From NCBI GenBank assembly GCA_021613375.1, contig CM038717.1, forward strand, positions 34,453,494 through 34,517,493: 64,000 nucleotides of DNA. Direction: 5' to 3'. This document shows, in pieces, positions 11,311-22,540 of the stretch; the stretch's first letter is position 1; each line of letters begins with the position of its first letter. Source of the stretch: Megaleporinus macrocephalus (Eukaryota > Chordata > Actinopteri > Characiformes > Anostomidae). Below the pieces are notes generated by a model, which ran no database searches, was not told the DNA's origin, and was given only the letters and a program-made list of their open reading frames with translations. The translations under genes and the position numbers were made by a program.

Positions 11311-11884
11311 TAGGGCTGGGCGATATGGATCAAAAATAATATCTCGATATTTTTAGCTGAATGGCGATATACGATATATATCTCGATATTTTTTCTTCCC
11401 ATAAGGTGATAACAAAAAGGCACTTCTGCGTCAAAGCTACATGTCACAACTGTCACACAGGCACAGGGCTGGGTATCATTTGACAATTTTTGATGCAAAA
11501 ATGTATGTATTTAACAGAAAACATGAGTAATCTTGGTCTCATACTGTCACCAGGCTACTTTTTTATTTTAATCTTGTTCAATGAACACCTTGGTGCTTCT
11601 TTATTAATAACAAAACATAAGCATTACTTATGTTTAAACTATAAAACAATGCATTCCTTTAACAATATAACTGGTTAGTGCTCTGTGGCGTTCATCACTT
11701 CCCCAGTCCCCATAAGGGGTTGTGAGGGAGAGAGGCGGGGCAGTGTGAAGAGAAAGGCAGACTGGTGGATCTACAGGTACAATTGCAGCGCAACACAGAC
11801 TATATCGATATAAACAATATTGTCTCATCATATCTCATAAAAATATCGATATTTATTAAAAACTCGATATATCGCCCAGCCCTA
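11311..11884. mobile_element. hAT-like MITE with 16-bp perfect terminal repeats
   Basis: The element starts TAGGGCTGGGCGATAT and ends ATATCGCCCAGCCCTA, a perfect 16-bp terminal inverted repeat. The sub-terminal regions are rich in ATATCGATAT-like palindromes. Its right part matches the left half of the chimeric element at 62539, inverted. The flanks GGGGGATT and GGTGGGAT are only a poor 8-bp target duplication, so the insertion is old or was rearranged. Confidence 0.75.
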
Positions 11885-12196
11885 GGTGGGATACAGCTGG
11901 CTCACTAGACTGAGTTTGCTGTTGCTCGTTGTTATTAAGGATAGGACTGAAGGCAAAATTTATCAGCCCACCTCTACCACAACCATAATTGGAAAAGGAC
12001 CACCACAAGATCACTGACACCCAGTTATCATTTAGGAAGATAACCATTCTCAGTAAGATATATAATAAATACATACACTCCTACATGGTGGTTGGTGGGC
12101 CACTCCTGAGGTGCGGTACAAACCCAGCCATTCTGTCAGTAAATGTACAAAAGGCACCCATGTGGTAAGTGTTTCAGATAAATTGGCCAAGAAAAA

Positions 12197-12199
<3 letters not shown>

Positions 12200-12236
<37 letters not shown>

Positions 12237-12275
12237 CTATATATATATAAATAACTATATATATATACACACACA
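12200..12275. repeat. TA-rich microsatellite
   Basis: Runs of TA interrupted by AAATAACTA, ending in a short CA tract at about 12268-12277. Confidence 0.9.
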
Positions 12276-12864
12276 CAGATTACAGCCTGTGATGAGTTTG
12301 AACTGCAGTTGAAAATCTAAAAAAACTATTCATTATGAATAAACCTGTAACGTGCAATACCTTAAATTATTCATGCAGATGAGATTATATGTCCCAAGAT
12401 AATTGCTGTCGCATAGAGTCTGTTTGTCACAGACATACGAAAGGAGAAGTTCACACGCCTCTGGGGGCTAACAAACCAGGAAGTGTTCGCAGTCTTAAAA
12501 AAAAAAAACAACAAACAACAACATGATCTTATCACACAAGTCACCAAAACATGTAACATCATAGGTCTTAGAGACACACACTATACATTTTAGACATGGC
12601 TGTACAGTATCAGCCATATTTCAATAACTTGCATCGGTGCCTGGAACACGATGATGACTGAGAGGGGAAAAAAAAAAACAAAAAAAAAACCACAAAGCAG
12701 TAACGACAGTAAAGATACAGAAACATACACTACCCTGTTGTTTATTTCACTTCCAGTCAAAACAGCCATTTACCTAGAAAAAGGCAGACAAACAGAAACT
12801 TGAACAGACAAGCCTCAACACCTAAATAACAACGTCTCGTTTAGTTACAGCTCCCACTTCTTTC

Positions 12865-13270
12865 AGAAGACTTCCTTCAACTTTCCGAAAAACTTTTCAG
12901 GGATATTTTTCACTTCTTCAAAGTTCGGTCTTAGATTGTTGGTGCATTTTTTTGCTTCCCATAATCCAAATAATCCCTGTAATGATTTCAGACCCATCAT
13001 TCGTTCATAAAACATCACTCCGCAGCTCAGAAATACGTTTTTGGTGTTGTAGAGCATTTATTAATAGATAGATATAATCATCTAGTTTCTGTTCTCTGTA
13101 TGAGCTTCTTCACAGCTAGACATCTTTTCAGACCCACAGCGTTGAGGGGTCTTCTCAAAGCAAAAGGTGGACAGAAACCAACTGTGGACGTTTTTACGTA
13201 TGAAGTTAGACGGAAGCTTTAAGTGCTGCTTATCTGACAGCACCAGGTTTGGTGGTTTACCAGGTTAGGT
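12865..13270 (-). pseudogene. Tc1 transposase fossil, copy A
   Basis: On the minus strand the order is a degenerate linker resembling GRPPKL..SDKQH (about 13210-13260), then the stretch around 13139-13165, then TNDGSE..TGIIWIM (about 12970-13045). The last corresponds to TDESKF..GIIWIM in the copy at 37.3-39.1 kb and to the first catalytic Asp region of Tc1 transposases. Stops and frameshifts are frequent, so it is dead. It shows the unexpanded state of the segment that became a 22-bp minisatellite in copy B. Confidence 0.6.
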
Positions 13271-13274
13271 GTCT

Positions 13275-15345
13275 TGTTTTACCTTTATCTATCTTTAAAA
13301 GGGCACAGCTGTATGTGGTAAGTTGAATAGGTAGTGTTAATTACAAAGAACTGACATACCGTTAACTTCAAACACTGTCGCTTCTCCTTCAAATAAAAAT
13401 CCTGTGTTTGCAAAAGTGGACGATCACAAGGGCTGATTTCATAAAATATTCATAAATATTTATGGCCCTAAAATGTACATACAACAACGAAGGATAGGCA
13501 CCAAATCTTTCACTCCTGACACTTTCTCAGACTTTGTACAGCTTCGCTCAGCTTTTAACACTGAAAAAACTAAAGAGATGAGCAGTTCTACCTTTATTAG
13601 CGTCATAACTCCCAACAGTCACCTGTAAGTAGCAGCCATGCTGTGTGAGTTTATTTCTGTTTGAAGCATCTTAAACTCTTAAGTTTATTTTTCAACTTTA
13701 ATTTACTTTGTGTTGATCTCCAGATTAAAAGCAAGTGGCTCCAAGTAACTAGCACTAGTATAGCTGCTAAACAGTCTTGATGATGAGCTTATTTACACAG
13801 AGGCTTGTTTTCATTTCCTGTCTGTGTCTATTCTGGCATGTGGCTTCTGTGTGGTCATCAGTGTCAGCCAATCAGAGCAAAGCTCATCAAATACAGTGTA
13901 CATTATACAGTGTAAATGGGCGTGCTAAAGCAGATCTGGACATTTTTCTCTCTTACCAGAGTCACATGGCATATAGGTGACGGGTATTTAATTAAGAGTT
14001 CAGTAAGGTCCAGTTAGAGGAAATGTCTTTAGGCCAAGGTCTGGACCGTCATCATTTCTAACTTATGATTCAGTGCCAGATCCTGTATAATGAAGTAGCC
14101 TAGTAGTTCTATCGGCATTTAATATCATCAGCTGTTTACTGTTTAAATGGTGAACTGAATTAACTATTTATAAAAATCCAAATATATGTTAGTTTTTTCC
14201 TCACTTCAGGTGTTTTTATAGGAACAGTAAATCAAACGTGCGTCGTCTTGTTAACTCAATTTCACATCTTGTGGGTTTGGAACTGTCTGTGTGAAGAATA
14301 AACATACATGTCTCTCCATTCTTGGTTGAAAAGCACGTTATTTATTCTCCGACTCCTGATTCTCGCTTCATACTTTGCCTGTGTGGGTACCACACTCCCG
14401 AATCTGCACAGATCTGATTGGCTGAGGAGCGCCTTTGGTGATCTTACAGCGCACCTGATTGGTGAGAGTTCACTGCGCCACAAAGCCGCTTAAAATAAAC
14501 ACTGCCAAAATTAAAGCCTTCAACAGTTTATCTGTTTGGGTCTGCATTGGACAACGTCTGGGTCTGGACCCAGACTGTGGTCCACCTATTAAGTGAGCTC
14601 TGATATTGAACTTTCGGGAGCAATTTATAATATCAAATAAATTAATTCTATGGCACCTTTAATTTTTTTTACTCATTATATTTCTGCTTTTCCCCTCATT
14701 ATACATTTATACAACCTGCAGCTTAGGCGTGTTCAGGTAGTTGCTCTTGTTGAGTGGTGGTCCAGAAGGAAACCTCGCCAGAGAGCAGAGTTAAAGAAGG
14801 CAGTGCAGTGCACAGAAGTTAGGAGTGGAGGACGTACTTGTGTTGGGCACTTCTGTAGAATGGCTATTAATCTGTTTTGACTGGAAATGAAATAAGAGAC
14901 TGTTGTCACACTACAGTCCAGCCTCCACAAAGTAAGACAAGCATTTAAACAAAAACCAACAACTTCTGTTATTACTTACCTGCTCACTCGACTCACCTGC
15001 ATGTTCTGTGTAGACATATGGCAACGAAAGGTATTCATAACAGGGTTACTTCTAGTGTATTGACCTTGGCCAGGGCTTAGGGCTGAGGCAACAGAGTAAT
15101 AGTTGAGAGCAGGGGTTAAGTGATGGGAACTCAAGTTACATTTGGCCTGCTTGTGGACCCTCTGACTTGATTACCAGGTCATGTGCAGTAAACGGGTGTT
15201 TACGTGTGCGGGAAAGGCAGCAAAAAGAAAGGGGGGGGGGGGGGGACTTCCTTTTAAGGATAAGGATCACTTCCTTTCTGAAACTCAAAGTGAAACTTCA
15301 AAAATAAAGGAACAAAACAAACAGTGAAAAGAAAAACGTTACGGA
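13275..15345. other. Non-coding stretch between Tc1 fossil and RBM4-like 3'UTR
   Basis: No gene or splice-supported frame is seen. A 15-base G run lies at 15231-15245. Short open frames here lack similarity to known proteins and overlap on both strands. Confidence 0.45.
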
Positions 15346-15349
15346 ATGA

Positions 15350-16794
15350 GTCAGATCAGGCGAAGTTTTATTTAAGCGGCTAGATGGAGACAGCGACTGT
15401 TAGCACATAACTAAAATTTATTTTTTTTTAAAGTAATGAAAACAAGCACAAAAAAATATAATAATAACCGACTGCCGTCCGAACAAGCGCCAAAGATTTG
15501 GAGTTGAACAATTTATAAAGATATCGGTTCGCATCAACAGTCGAGATTTTTAAGAGGTACATATTATGCAGAACTGTGTTTTAACAATAAGAACGTAGGA
15601 AACAAGAGTACAAGTGGGACCAGCTACAGTATTGGGGTGTCAATCACAAGCACGTCCATTGTATTGTGACGCTAAAATGTCTTGAGAGTCAAGAGAGGCT
15701 ACAATTTTCAGTCTGCGGAAGCGATTAATCGGCAAGACACAGTTTATCTAGGAATACAGAGTAGCAATCTAAGAATCAGCCTGAGTGTTTCGGTTTATTT
15801 AGACGGTCAGCGGATGGGCCGTTTTCCGACTTTCCTTTAGTTCATGGTGCTTTATCCTAGGAGGTGACGTCGTTTCCATGTGTTGAGCGGCCAGTGGATG
15901 TCGTGCTCGGTCGGCCGGTCGGTCGGTAAGATGTGAATTGCTGATCAGTCGGTGTGCGCCCAGCTCCGCCCACTGCCACATATTTACCCACATCCTCCCT
16001 CTTTCTCCTCCTCCTAACGCTTGCCCCAGCTCTCGCACGCAAACCATGCCTTTTAAATCCCTCAGGCCACAATGAAAAGACAGACTTTTTCAAAAGAAAA
16101 AGAGAAATCAATAAATAATTACAATTAAAAAGACAAACTTAACCTTAGCTACGCAAGATCTTCGGAGCTAGGACAAGATTGCTGTTCGATTTCAAATTAG
16201 AGCCTAATCTTTAACCATGCAAGTCATAAACCATGCGTCAAGACTAATATACAAAAGAAAAAAAATCTAAATACTAAACAGAAACTCTTCAAAACAGAAA
16301 CATTGCAGAGGTGGGGTAGATTTCAAGATTTCAGTTAAATAAAAACCTCAAGAACACATCTAGCTACAAATCAATAAGACAACGCCTATGCAGCTCCTCG
16401 AGCTTTAGATTTTCAGCCCTAAAACCGAGGCAGTCCCTCACACTCCTTCAAAATCTACACTGACAAACATGCAAGACAAAAATCACAAAAAGAAAACAAA
16501 AACACAAAAAGTCCAAGTTGAACGTGAAGAAAAAAACATTCAAAGCTGATATGATAGCTACAACCGTCTCGGAACACACTATAAAAAGTCTGTTTATATG
16601 CAAACCAGTACTTTACGATCCTTCAATAAACTGAACTGAATCATAGTTAAATCAATGTGTACAGTATCTACCCAGAATTAGCTACAACCGTCATAAAATA
16701 ATTCCTAACTCCCTGCAGATATGCCCCTCTCAGGTAACTCGCCTCCTATGATACAAAAAAAACGGGGACTCTGACTTTGCGGATGAAGCACGTT
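15350..16794 (-). other. Probable 3'UTR of the RBM4-like gene
   Basis: The stretch follows the stop codon on the minus strand, is free of recognisable transposons (unlike its surroundings), and ends near AATAAA signals on the minus strand at 15367-15372 (another at 15794-15799). RBM4-family mRNAs are known for long 3'UTRs. The exact end is not determined. Confidence 0.4.
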
Positions 16795-17808
16795 TCAGTA
16801 TCCGCGGCCGAAGCCGTTGCTGTACTTGTCCTCCAAGTAATCATCTTTATCAAAGCCTGTGCCGAGAGAATAGCGCTGATAGTGGGAGGCAGTGGCGGAG
16901 GAGGGAGGAGGAGGAGGAGGAGGAGGAGGTGGTGCGGCGCCGGCGGCGCTGCGGGCGTAGCTACGGGCGTAGCCGGCAGAGGAGGGTGGCGGGGGCGGCG
17001 GAGGCAGGAGAGAGCGACGACTGCCCAAAGGGCTGCGCTCGCGGTAGTAGCGAGAGGCGGGAGGAGGAGAAAGCGGTCGCTGCGGAGGCGGAAGACGTCG
17101 CTCGTAGGGATCCCGTTCGTAATAACGCGAGGAGGCAGCGGCGTATGGGTCGGGCCGAACGCCCCTCTCGTACGCCTCGCGCTCGTAGTAGGCGCGGGGA
17201 GGCGGTGGAGGGAGAGGAGGAGGTGGAAGTCGACCACGGGGCGCATAGTAGTCGCCGGGCGGAGGGCGTGGGGGAAGGTAGTGAGGGTGGTGGTGCGGGT
17301 GGGGCGGATAGTGATGGGGAGGAGGGGGGAGATACTCCTCCCCTCGGCCATTTTTGGCTTGGTTACTGCGGGAGAGGGACACAAAGATCTTTTGGCCCTC
17401 CACTTTAGAATGATTAAGTTCCCTGATGGCCTCCAGGGCCTCATTTTCCCTCTGCATATGAACAAACGCAAAATTCTTCACAATATCACACTCCACCACC
17501 TTGCCAAACGGCTGGAAGAGCTCCTTGATTTTGGCGGCCGTGACGCCCTCTGGCACGTTGCCCACGTAGATCTTGGTGGCGTTGCGCACCTTGGTGGTGG
17601 CGTACTCCACGGTGATGCGGGAGCCGTTAAGCACGTGCTTGTGCAGGGCCGCGACGGCCTTTTGGGCGGCGTCCTCCTCGTCCATGTGCACGAAGCCGTA
17701 GTTCTTCAGGATGTCGCAGTCTGAGACGGTGCCGTGCTCCTCGAACAAAGCGCGGAGCTCTGCTTCTGTGGTGGCCGAAGCCACGTTGCCAACAAATATT
17801 TTCACCAT
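16795..17808 (-). CDS. rbm4: RBM4-family RNA-binding protein, two RRMs
   Basis: A 337-residue RNA-binding protein of the RBM4/Lark family, expected to act in pre-mRNA splicing and translational control in nucleus and cytoplasm. RRM1 has RNP2 KIFVGN (residues 3-8) and RNP1 NYGFVHM (36-42). RRM2 has KIYVGN (79-84) and NFAFVHM (112-118). The C-terminal half is low-complexity, with polyproline, His-Pro and Tyr-Tyr-Glu-Arg elements, DPYERR and YRERSPL, which match the tail of fish RBM4 paralogues. The CCHC zinc knuckle of mammalian RBM4 is absent, so this is one of the fish paralogues; which one is unresolved, and RBM14 is the nearest alternative family. The whole CDS is one exon. A splice acceptor (TTTTTGCTTGTAG) ends at 17884, leaving a 75-base leader before the ATG. 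A GGA/TCC trinucleotide run at 16895-16930 encodes a proline tract. Confidence 0.88.
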   Translation of the reverse strand: MVKIFVGNVASATTEAELRALFEEHGTVSDCDILKNYGFVHMDEEDAAQKAVAALHKHVLNGSRITVEYATTKVRNATKIYVGNVPEGVTAAKIKELFQPFGKVVECDIVKNFAFVHMQRENEALEAIRELNHSKVEGQKIFVSLSRSNQAKNGRGEEYLPPPPHHYPPHPHHHPHYLPPRPPPGDYYAPRGRLPPPPLPPPPPRAYYEREAYERGVRPDPYAAASSRYYERDPYERRLPPPQRPLSPPPASRYYRERSPLGSRRSLLPPPPPPPSSAGYARSYARSAAGAAPPPPPPPPPPSSATASHYQRYSLGTGFDKDDYLEDKYSNGFGRGY

Positions 17809-17883
17809 TGTTGATGGTTTAGAGGAGACTGCTTTACGTGAAGGAGACTGCTTAGCGTGTTCCTTGGCTATTGGAAACAGATC

Positions 17884-20304
17884 CTACAAGCAAAAACAAA
17901 CAAACAGATTTGTAAGAACTAATAAGTTTTGTGAGACAAATATCATTTTATAGCTTTCACACAGACTAAAGTCTTGGGTCTAAGGCTACAAGGCCAGTGT
18001 CTGCAGACATGCTGATTTAGCATCTGTTATTGTCTGTAATGTAGCTACATAAGACATATCTGAACTAAGACCAGATCATATCCTGGGATGCTTCATGAAT
18101 ACAGACCCAGGACTAAAGAATAACACAATATCCAGCAGTGACTCACCACTGGCACACTGCAAATAGGGCCCACACTTCTGCAACTGTGTGGGTTTTTAAT
18201 AGAGATGGACCGATCAGTGGTTTTGAGGCCGATTACGATCGCCAGTCACCTTTTAACGCGATCGGCCGATAGCCGATACCGATCGAGGGCGAGGCTATAT
18301 CCCACAGTAGGGCTACATGTAGTTATTAGTGCAAGCAAGTCATGAAACATGGTCTAAACTGGTTTATTACCATTTTAACAAGCTCATGTGAAACAGCATC
18401 ATATTTTTTAACAAAATTTGCAGTAAATAAACAAACATCCCCAATAATGCAATCATTCCATTCAGACCTTTCATTTAAAATGAAAAAAGCAAATTGAATA
18501 AATGCAGTCATTAAACGCAGACTCTGTTATTTTAAACAAAAAACTGCAATCATTAAGTGTAGATCTTGAATTTCTGCTGCTGTTCTGTTTGTACCGGTCA
18601 GATCTGGTCTGTATGGTGTTCTGGTTTGTTTGTTTTGTGCTAGCTCTGCTGTTTGCTGGTGCTGTTTTCAGCTGCATGCAGCGTCGTATCAGATTAGTAC
18701 TGTTAAGTATCTTTGTCTGGGTTCCCCAACTAGACATATTGATTTTACTAATTTTACAACATGTCCTGGATGAGTCTGCGTCACATACGGTAAACAACAG
18801 CCAGACGGAGACGCGCCGCTTTAGTCAGTCTGTCAAAAATGAAAGGGTATGTGTTTCCACCTAGCGGTTCAGATAGGAATTGCAAGGACCTGGCCGGACG
18901 CTAGCTGGAAATACAGAAATTAGGCTCATTTAACGCCATAGATCGGATCTCGGGATCGGCTAAATTGGAGAAATATCACCAATGGCATATTTTGATTAAA
19001 AATCGTCCGATACACATAGCCGATCGATCCTTCCAGCTCTAGTTTTTAATGTCCTGCTAATGAACACGTGTGGACAGTTTCTGATTAACAAAGCCAGCAG
19101 TACATAAGTGACCAAAAACTGGGCAGCTCGTTCTGGATTTATCATTCCCCTTCCTTCCCTAGATTCACTGCAGCTCAAACCAGAAATGAACCAGCAGGGT
19201 ATACGCTAAAGCGCTCCAGCTATGTCCTACCTTTTCCGTCCAGCTTTCTTAACCTGTATATTGCAGCTGTCCAGTGAAAAATATATTTTTAGTTTTCTGT
19301 ATCATTTGAACAAAGCAGCTGCTGTTTACATTGTGTGGCTCCAAAATAGCTAGGGAACAACATCTGGTTCTACTGACTTACAGTAAAGACAGTTTTGGCC
19401 TCTCCTGAACAGTTGCCATTGTAGAGATACTTATTTTTCTTTGCTCAGCTATGATTTTTGAGGCCAACTTACTTTACAAACTATTCAAATTCCCCGTCCC
19501 ACCTTAAATGGTGCAGCAGCTGCGCCCTGTAATGTAACTGCTGCAGGATTTAAGGTGGAACGAAGAATTAATACAAGAAGCTAACTTCAGAAAGCAAGCA
19601 GTTGAGTTTTCCCATCAAACTGATAGCGAGTTAGGACGTAACTGCTGCAGCATTTAAGGTGGAGCGGATAATTAATATAAGAAGCTAACCTCAGCATGTA
19701 AACAGTCGGCGCTGCTGGTTTAACGTTAGACTTGTTCGCGCCGCTCAACACTTCTCCTGTACGTACCATCAGAAAACAAGGCGGTAAAGTACCGCAGCGC
19801 ATTACTTTTGGCGGTTTATGAAAACAAAACGAGCAGAATTATTTTCTGGGTCCACGTACAGGTGTTTTCTGGAAGCAACTCGCACAAATTGTGGCTTTGA
19901 GAGGAAACAGCAGGTTTAAGACGAATCAAACAAAAGAGAGGAAGTGAAACGAACCGCCTCCGCCATTATGCTCGCAGCTATCGAGCTAAACTTACACTAC
20001 TGACAGCAAAACTCTGCCTCTCTCAGTCGTACGAGTACAGAAACGTTACTGTGGTGTGTGTGTGGGTAAAACACGTGTCCAACACAATGTGGAAAATATA
20101 CCAGAACGACAGTTTCAGCCCCCAAAAAACTACAAATGCCAACCGACCTGAGTGCTAGCTGGCTGGCTAGCGCTGGCTCTGTGCTAATGAGAGCTACAGC
20201 GCGTTAAACTGGTTTCTACTAACCTAGAAACACAACCCGTTATACAAAACTAAATAACAATCTAAACTATCAGATTATTTATACATATATTATTCCACAC
20301 TCAC
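17884..20304 (-). other. 5'UTR intron of the RBM4-like gene
   Basis: The inferred donor on the minus strand is TTCGCG followed by GTGAGT (gt at 20303-20304); the acceptor is TTGCTTGTAG before GATCTG (ag at 17884-17885). The intron of about 2.4 kb holds an intact hAT MITE (18200-19041) and has no coding frame with similarity to a known protein. Confidence 0.55.
18200..19041. mobile_element. hAT-type MITE with 8-bp target duplication
   Basis: The element runs from TAGAGATGGACCGATC to GATCGATCCTTCCAGCTCTA. It is flanked on both sides by the identical 8-mer GTTTTTAA (18192-18199 and 19042-19049), the target-site length of hAT transposases. The ends are rich in CGATCGGCCGAT-like palindromes. There is no transposase, so it was mobilised in trans. 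A diverged copy of its right half forms the right part of the chimeric element at 62539-62895. Confidence 0.85.
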
Positions 20305-20460
20305 CGCGAAGCAGGACTACGGACGAGAGCTGCGGCCGGTAGCTCCCTAGTTTTGCGTGCTAGTCCGTTTTGTGTCGTTAGCTGGAGAGTGACGTAATAG
20401 GTCTGCTTTCCTTCTGCCGGCGCCCTCTATCGGCCGGGTCCGCACATTGCAGCCTTCAGT
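20290..20460 (-). promoter_or_regulatory. Promoter and first non-coding exon of the RBM4-like gene
   Basis: A CpG-dense block (CGGCGCCCTCTATCGGCCGG, GCTGCGGCCGGTAGC) sits upstream of a strong donor (GTGAGT, minus strand), so exon 1 starts at 20305 and runs to somewhere near 20350-20400. A CREB/ATF-like TGACGTAA lies at 20390-20397. No TATA box is seen, as expected for a housekeeping CpG promoter. The transcription start is inferred. Confidence 0.5.
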
Positions 20461-20519
20461 CTGAACTTAAACCTGCTCAGTTTAAAGGTAAACCTGAATT
20501 AAATCTATCAGGTAGTAAT

Positions 20520-20660
20520 CTAGTTCCTGCAAACACAATTACGTTGTGACAACCTATTGTTTTGGTGCCCATACGTTGTAACAACATAGTGGCAACGTTG
20601 TCAGTACGTTATCACAACCTCCTAGAATCCTTCATACGTTCCTTCATATCTGCTGGATCA
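20520..20660. repeat. Dispersed ACGTTGTNACAACC-type repeat, copy 1
   Basis: Phrases such as ATTACGTTGTGACAACC, CAACGTTGTCAGTACGTTA and TCACAACCTCC recur in diverged form at about 21835-21915. This is probably the end of a DNA-transposon family. Confidence 0.45.
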
Positions 20661-20689
20661 TAGCTACTCCTGCTTCACCCATATACACC

Positions 20690-21110
20690 AACCAGCAACA
20701 TTAAAACCACCTCCCTGTATCTACACACAAAGTCCAGCTCCACTTATCATATAGGAACACTTTGTAGTTCTACGCTTACACACTGTAGTCCATCTTTAGC
20801 CCCCTTTGACCCTGTTCTTCAATAAACAGGACACCCACAGGACCACCACTGAGCAGGTATTATTTGGAGGGTGGGTCGTTCTCAGCACTGCAGTGACACT
20901 GACCTGCTGGTGTTGTGTTAGTGTGTGTTGTGCTGGTACGAGTGGATATGAGTTTTAAACACCTCAGTGTCACAGCTGGACTGAGAATAGTCCACCATCC
21001 AGTAACATCCAGTGTCCTGATGAAGAACTAGAGGAACACAAACTGTCCAGCAACAGATGAGCTACTGTCTCTGGCTTTACATCTACATGGTGGACCACCA
21101 GCAGTGTTGG
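20690..21110. mobile_element. Foldback-type MITE, copy 2
   Basis: The order is GGACCACCACTGAGCAGG, GTGGGTCGTTCTCAGCACTG, TGACACTGACCTGCTGG, then AACAGATGAGCTACTGTCTC. The starting phrase CATTAAAACCACCTCC is characteristic of the family's end. No coding capacity. Confidence 0.6.
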
Positions 21111-21392
21111 GGCATAAACTATATATATATATCATTGAATATTGAACTTCTAAAAGGTGACCAGATGAGAATGAGAGAAATTCAGGGCTTGACACTTGCA
21201 GTGAGTGTGTCTTGACAGAATAATTACAATAATTTAGATCAGACGCACCAATTCTAATAATCAATTATCAATTTTATTATGATTATCAACAGATTCTGAA
21301 TATATGGTCAAGATCATGTCGGTCTTACTCTCTCACCTGAACCTGCCTCTTTTTCTGGAAAAAGAATCTAATATCCATAGCTAACTGGCTGA

Positions 21393-21429
<37 letters not shown>
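21393..21429. repeat. (CA)n microsatellite
   Basis: Uninterrupted CA dinucleotides. Confidence 0.95.
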
Positions 21430-21432
<3 letters not shown>

Positions 21433-21479
21433 TATAGTATCATCTCCAGAACTATAAGCTTTAGGGATCCTGGGGCTCA

Positions 21480-21810
21480 ATTTAAACTAGGGCTAGCTTC
21501 GCCCTGGTGTACAGTGAGTGGTGGACACTGCTGTGTTTGATCCACTCACACCATCACAACACACCCTAACACACCACCACCACGTTAGTGTCACTGCTAA
21601 TAGCTGAGAATGACCCACCACCCACATTACACCTGCTCTGTGGTGGTCCTGTGTGGCCAGGGTAACAAAGTAAAGCTACAGAGAATCAGATGAACTACAG
21701 TCTGTAAGTGTAGAACTACAAAGTGGTCCTGTATGATAAGTGAAGCTGATAAACTGGACAATGAGTATAGATATAAGGAGGTGGGCTATGGAGGCAAACA
21801 CACTTGTGGT
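21480..21810. mobile_element. Foldback-type MITE, copy 3
   Basis: Includes TGATCCACTCACACCATCAC, GTTAGTGTCACTGCTAATAG, TGACCCACCACCCACATTAC and TGTGGTGGTCCTGTGTGG, the other half of the family seen at 20690-21110. The two may be halves of one disrupted element. Confidence 0.55.
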
Positions 21811-21829
21811 GAGACGACATGTTGTTTTA

Positions 21830-21920
21830 GTGTCCACAGCGTTGTAATGCAGTACCTCAGAAAGTTGTGACGTTACCACAACCTCCCATAATCACTTATA
21901 CGTTCCGTTATAAATATATA
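21830..21920. repeat. Dispersed ACGTTGTNACAACC-type repeat, copy 2
   Basis: AGTTGTGACGTTACCACAAC and CTTATACGTTCCGTTATA match the 20520-20660 copy in order. Confidence 0.4.
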
Positions 21921-22220
21921 TTGAACATAATACCGTAAAACAACGTTTATTACGTATACAATATACGTTAATACGTATATTGTCCTGATATAGTCCGCCT
22001 ATTGCTCGTATACTGTGTATGTAGTGTGACTGCCTGTGTTCACTGTGGACTGTCTGTACATCATGTGTTTGTATGTTGGATATAATACCAGAGAGATGCA
22101 ACCCGAATTAATGTAGTGCCAATAAATTAAATTCTAATTGCTAGTATATAAAAATACTCAATATAACGTAACGTTGTGTACTAGTCTAAAAGCAGTAGTG
22201 CTCAATTTGTTGTCACCCGA

Positions 22221-22293
22221 GTTTCCGTAGTGTAGTGGTTATCACGTTCGCCTCACACGCGAAAGGTCCCCGGTTCGAAACCGGGCGGAAACA
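22221..22293 (+). tRNA. trnV-CAC: tRNA-Val (anticodon CAC)
   Basis: A 73-nt tRNA with closed acceptor stem (GTTTCCG against CGGAAAC, then A), A box TAGTGTAGTGG, anticodon loop CTCACAC giving CAC for valine, B box GGTTCGAAACC, and no intron. A run of T starts about 14 bases downstream as the Pol III terminator. By recall it looks identical to the vertebrate tRNA-Val-CAC consensus. The intact stems argue for a working gene, not a SINE head. Confidence 0.95.
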
Positions 22294-22307
22294 TGTGTAT
22301 CTTTTAT

Positions 22308-22318
22308 GATTTTTTTTT
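22308..22318 (+). terminator. Pol III poly-T terminator of tRNA-Val
   Basis: The first long T tract downstream of the tRNA; runs of four or more T end Pol III transcription. Confidence 0.7.
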
Positions 22319-22540
22319 ATCTTTTCTTACAAAATTAGTTATAAAGAGGAAAATCAGTAGCAGTTCTCTTAGTGTCGACAGGTTTCCCGCCTCACAAAAG
22401 CGACTGGCTGTGAGAATCTTGGCGGTGAGAGCTGCAGAACAGCTCACATGAGGAAACAGACGGAGGACTAAGAGAGCCAGGCGTGGGCAGCAGAGGTCTA
22501 GAGGGGGATTTTTATATTCTCATATATATTCTTTATATAC

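Noticed and set aside
16777..17724. 315-residue Arg/Gly-rich frame on the plus strand
   Set aside because: Antisense shadow of the RBM4-like CDS; its composition mirrors the proline codons on the other strand.
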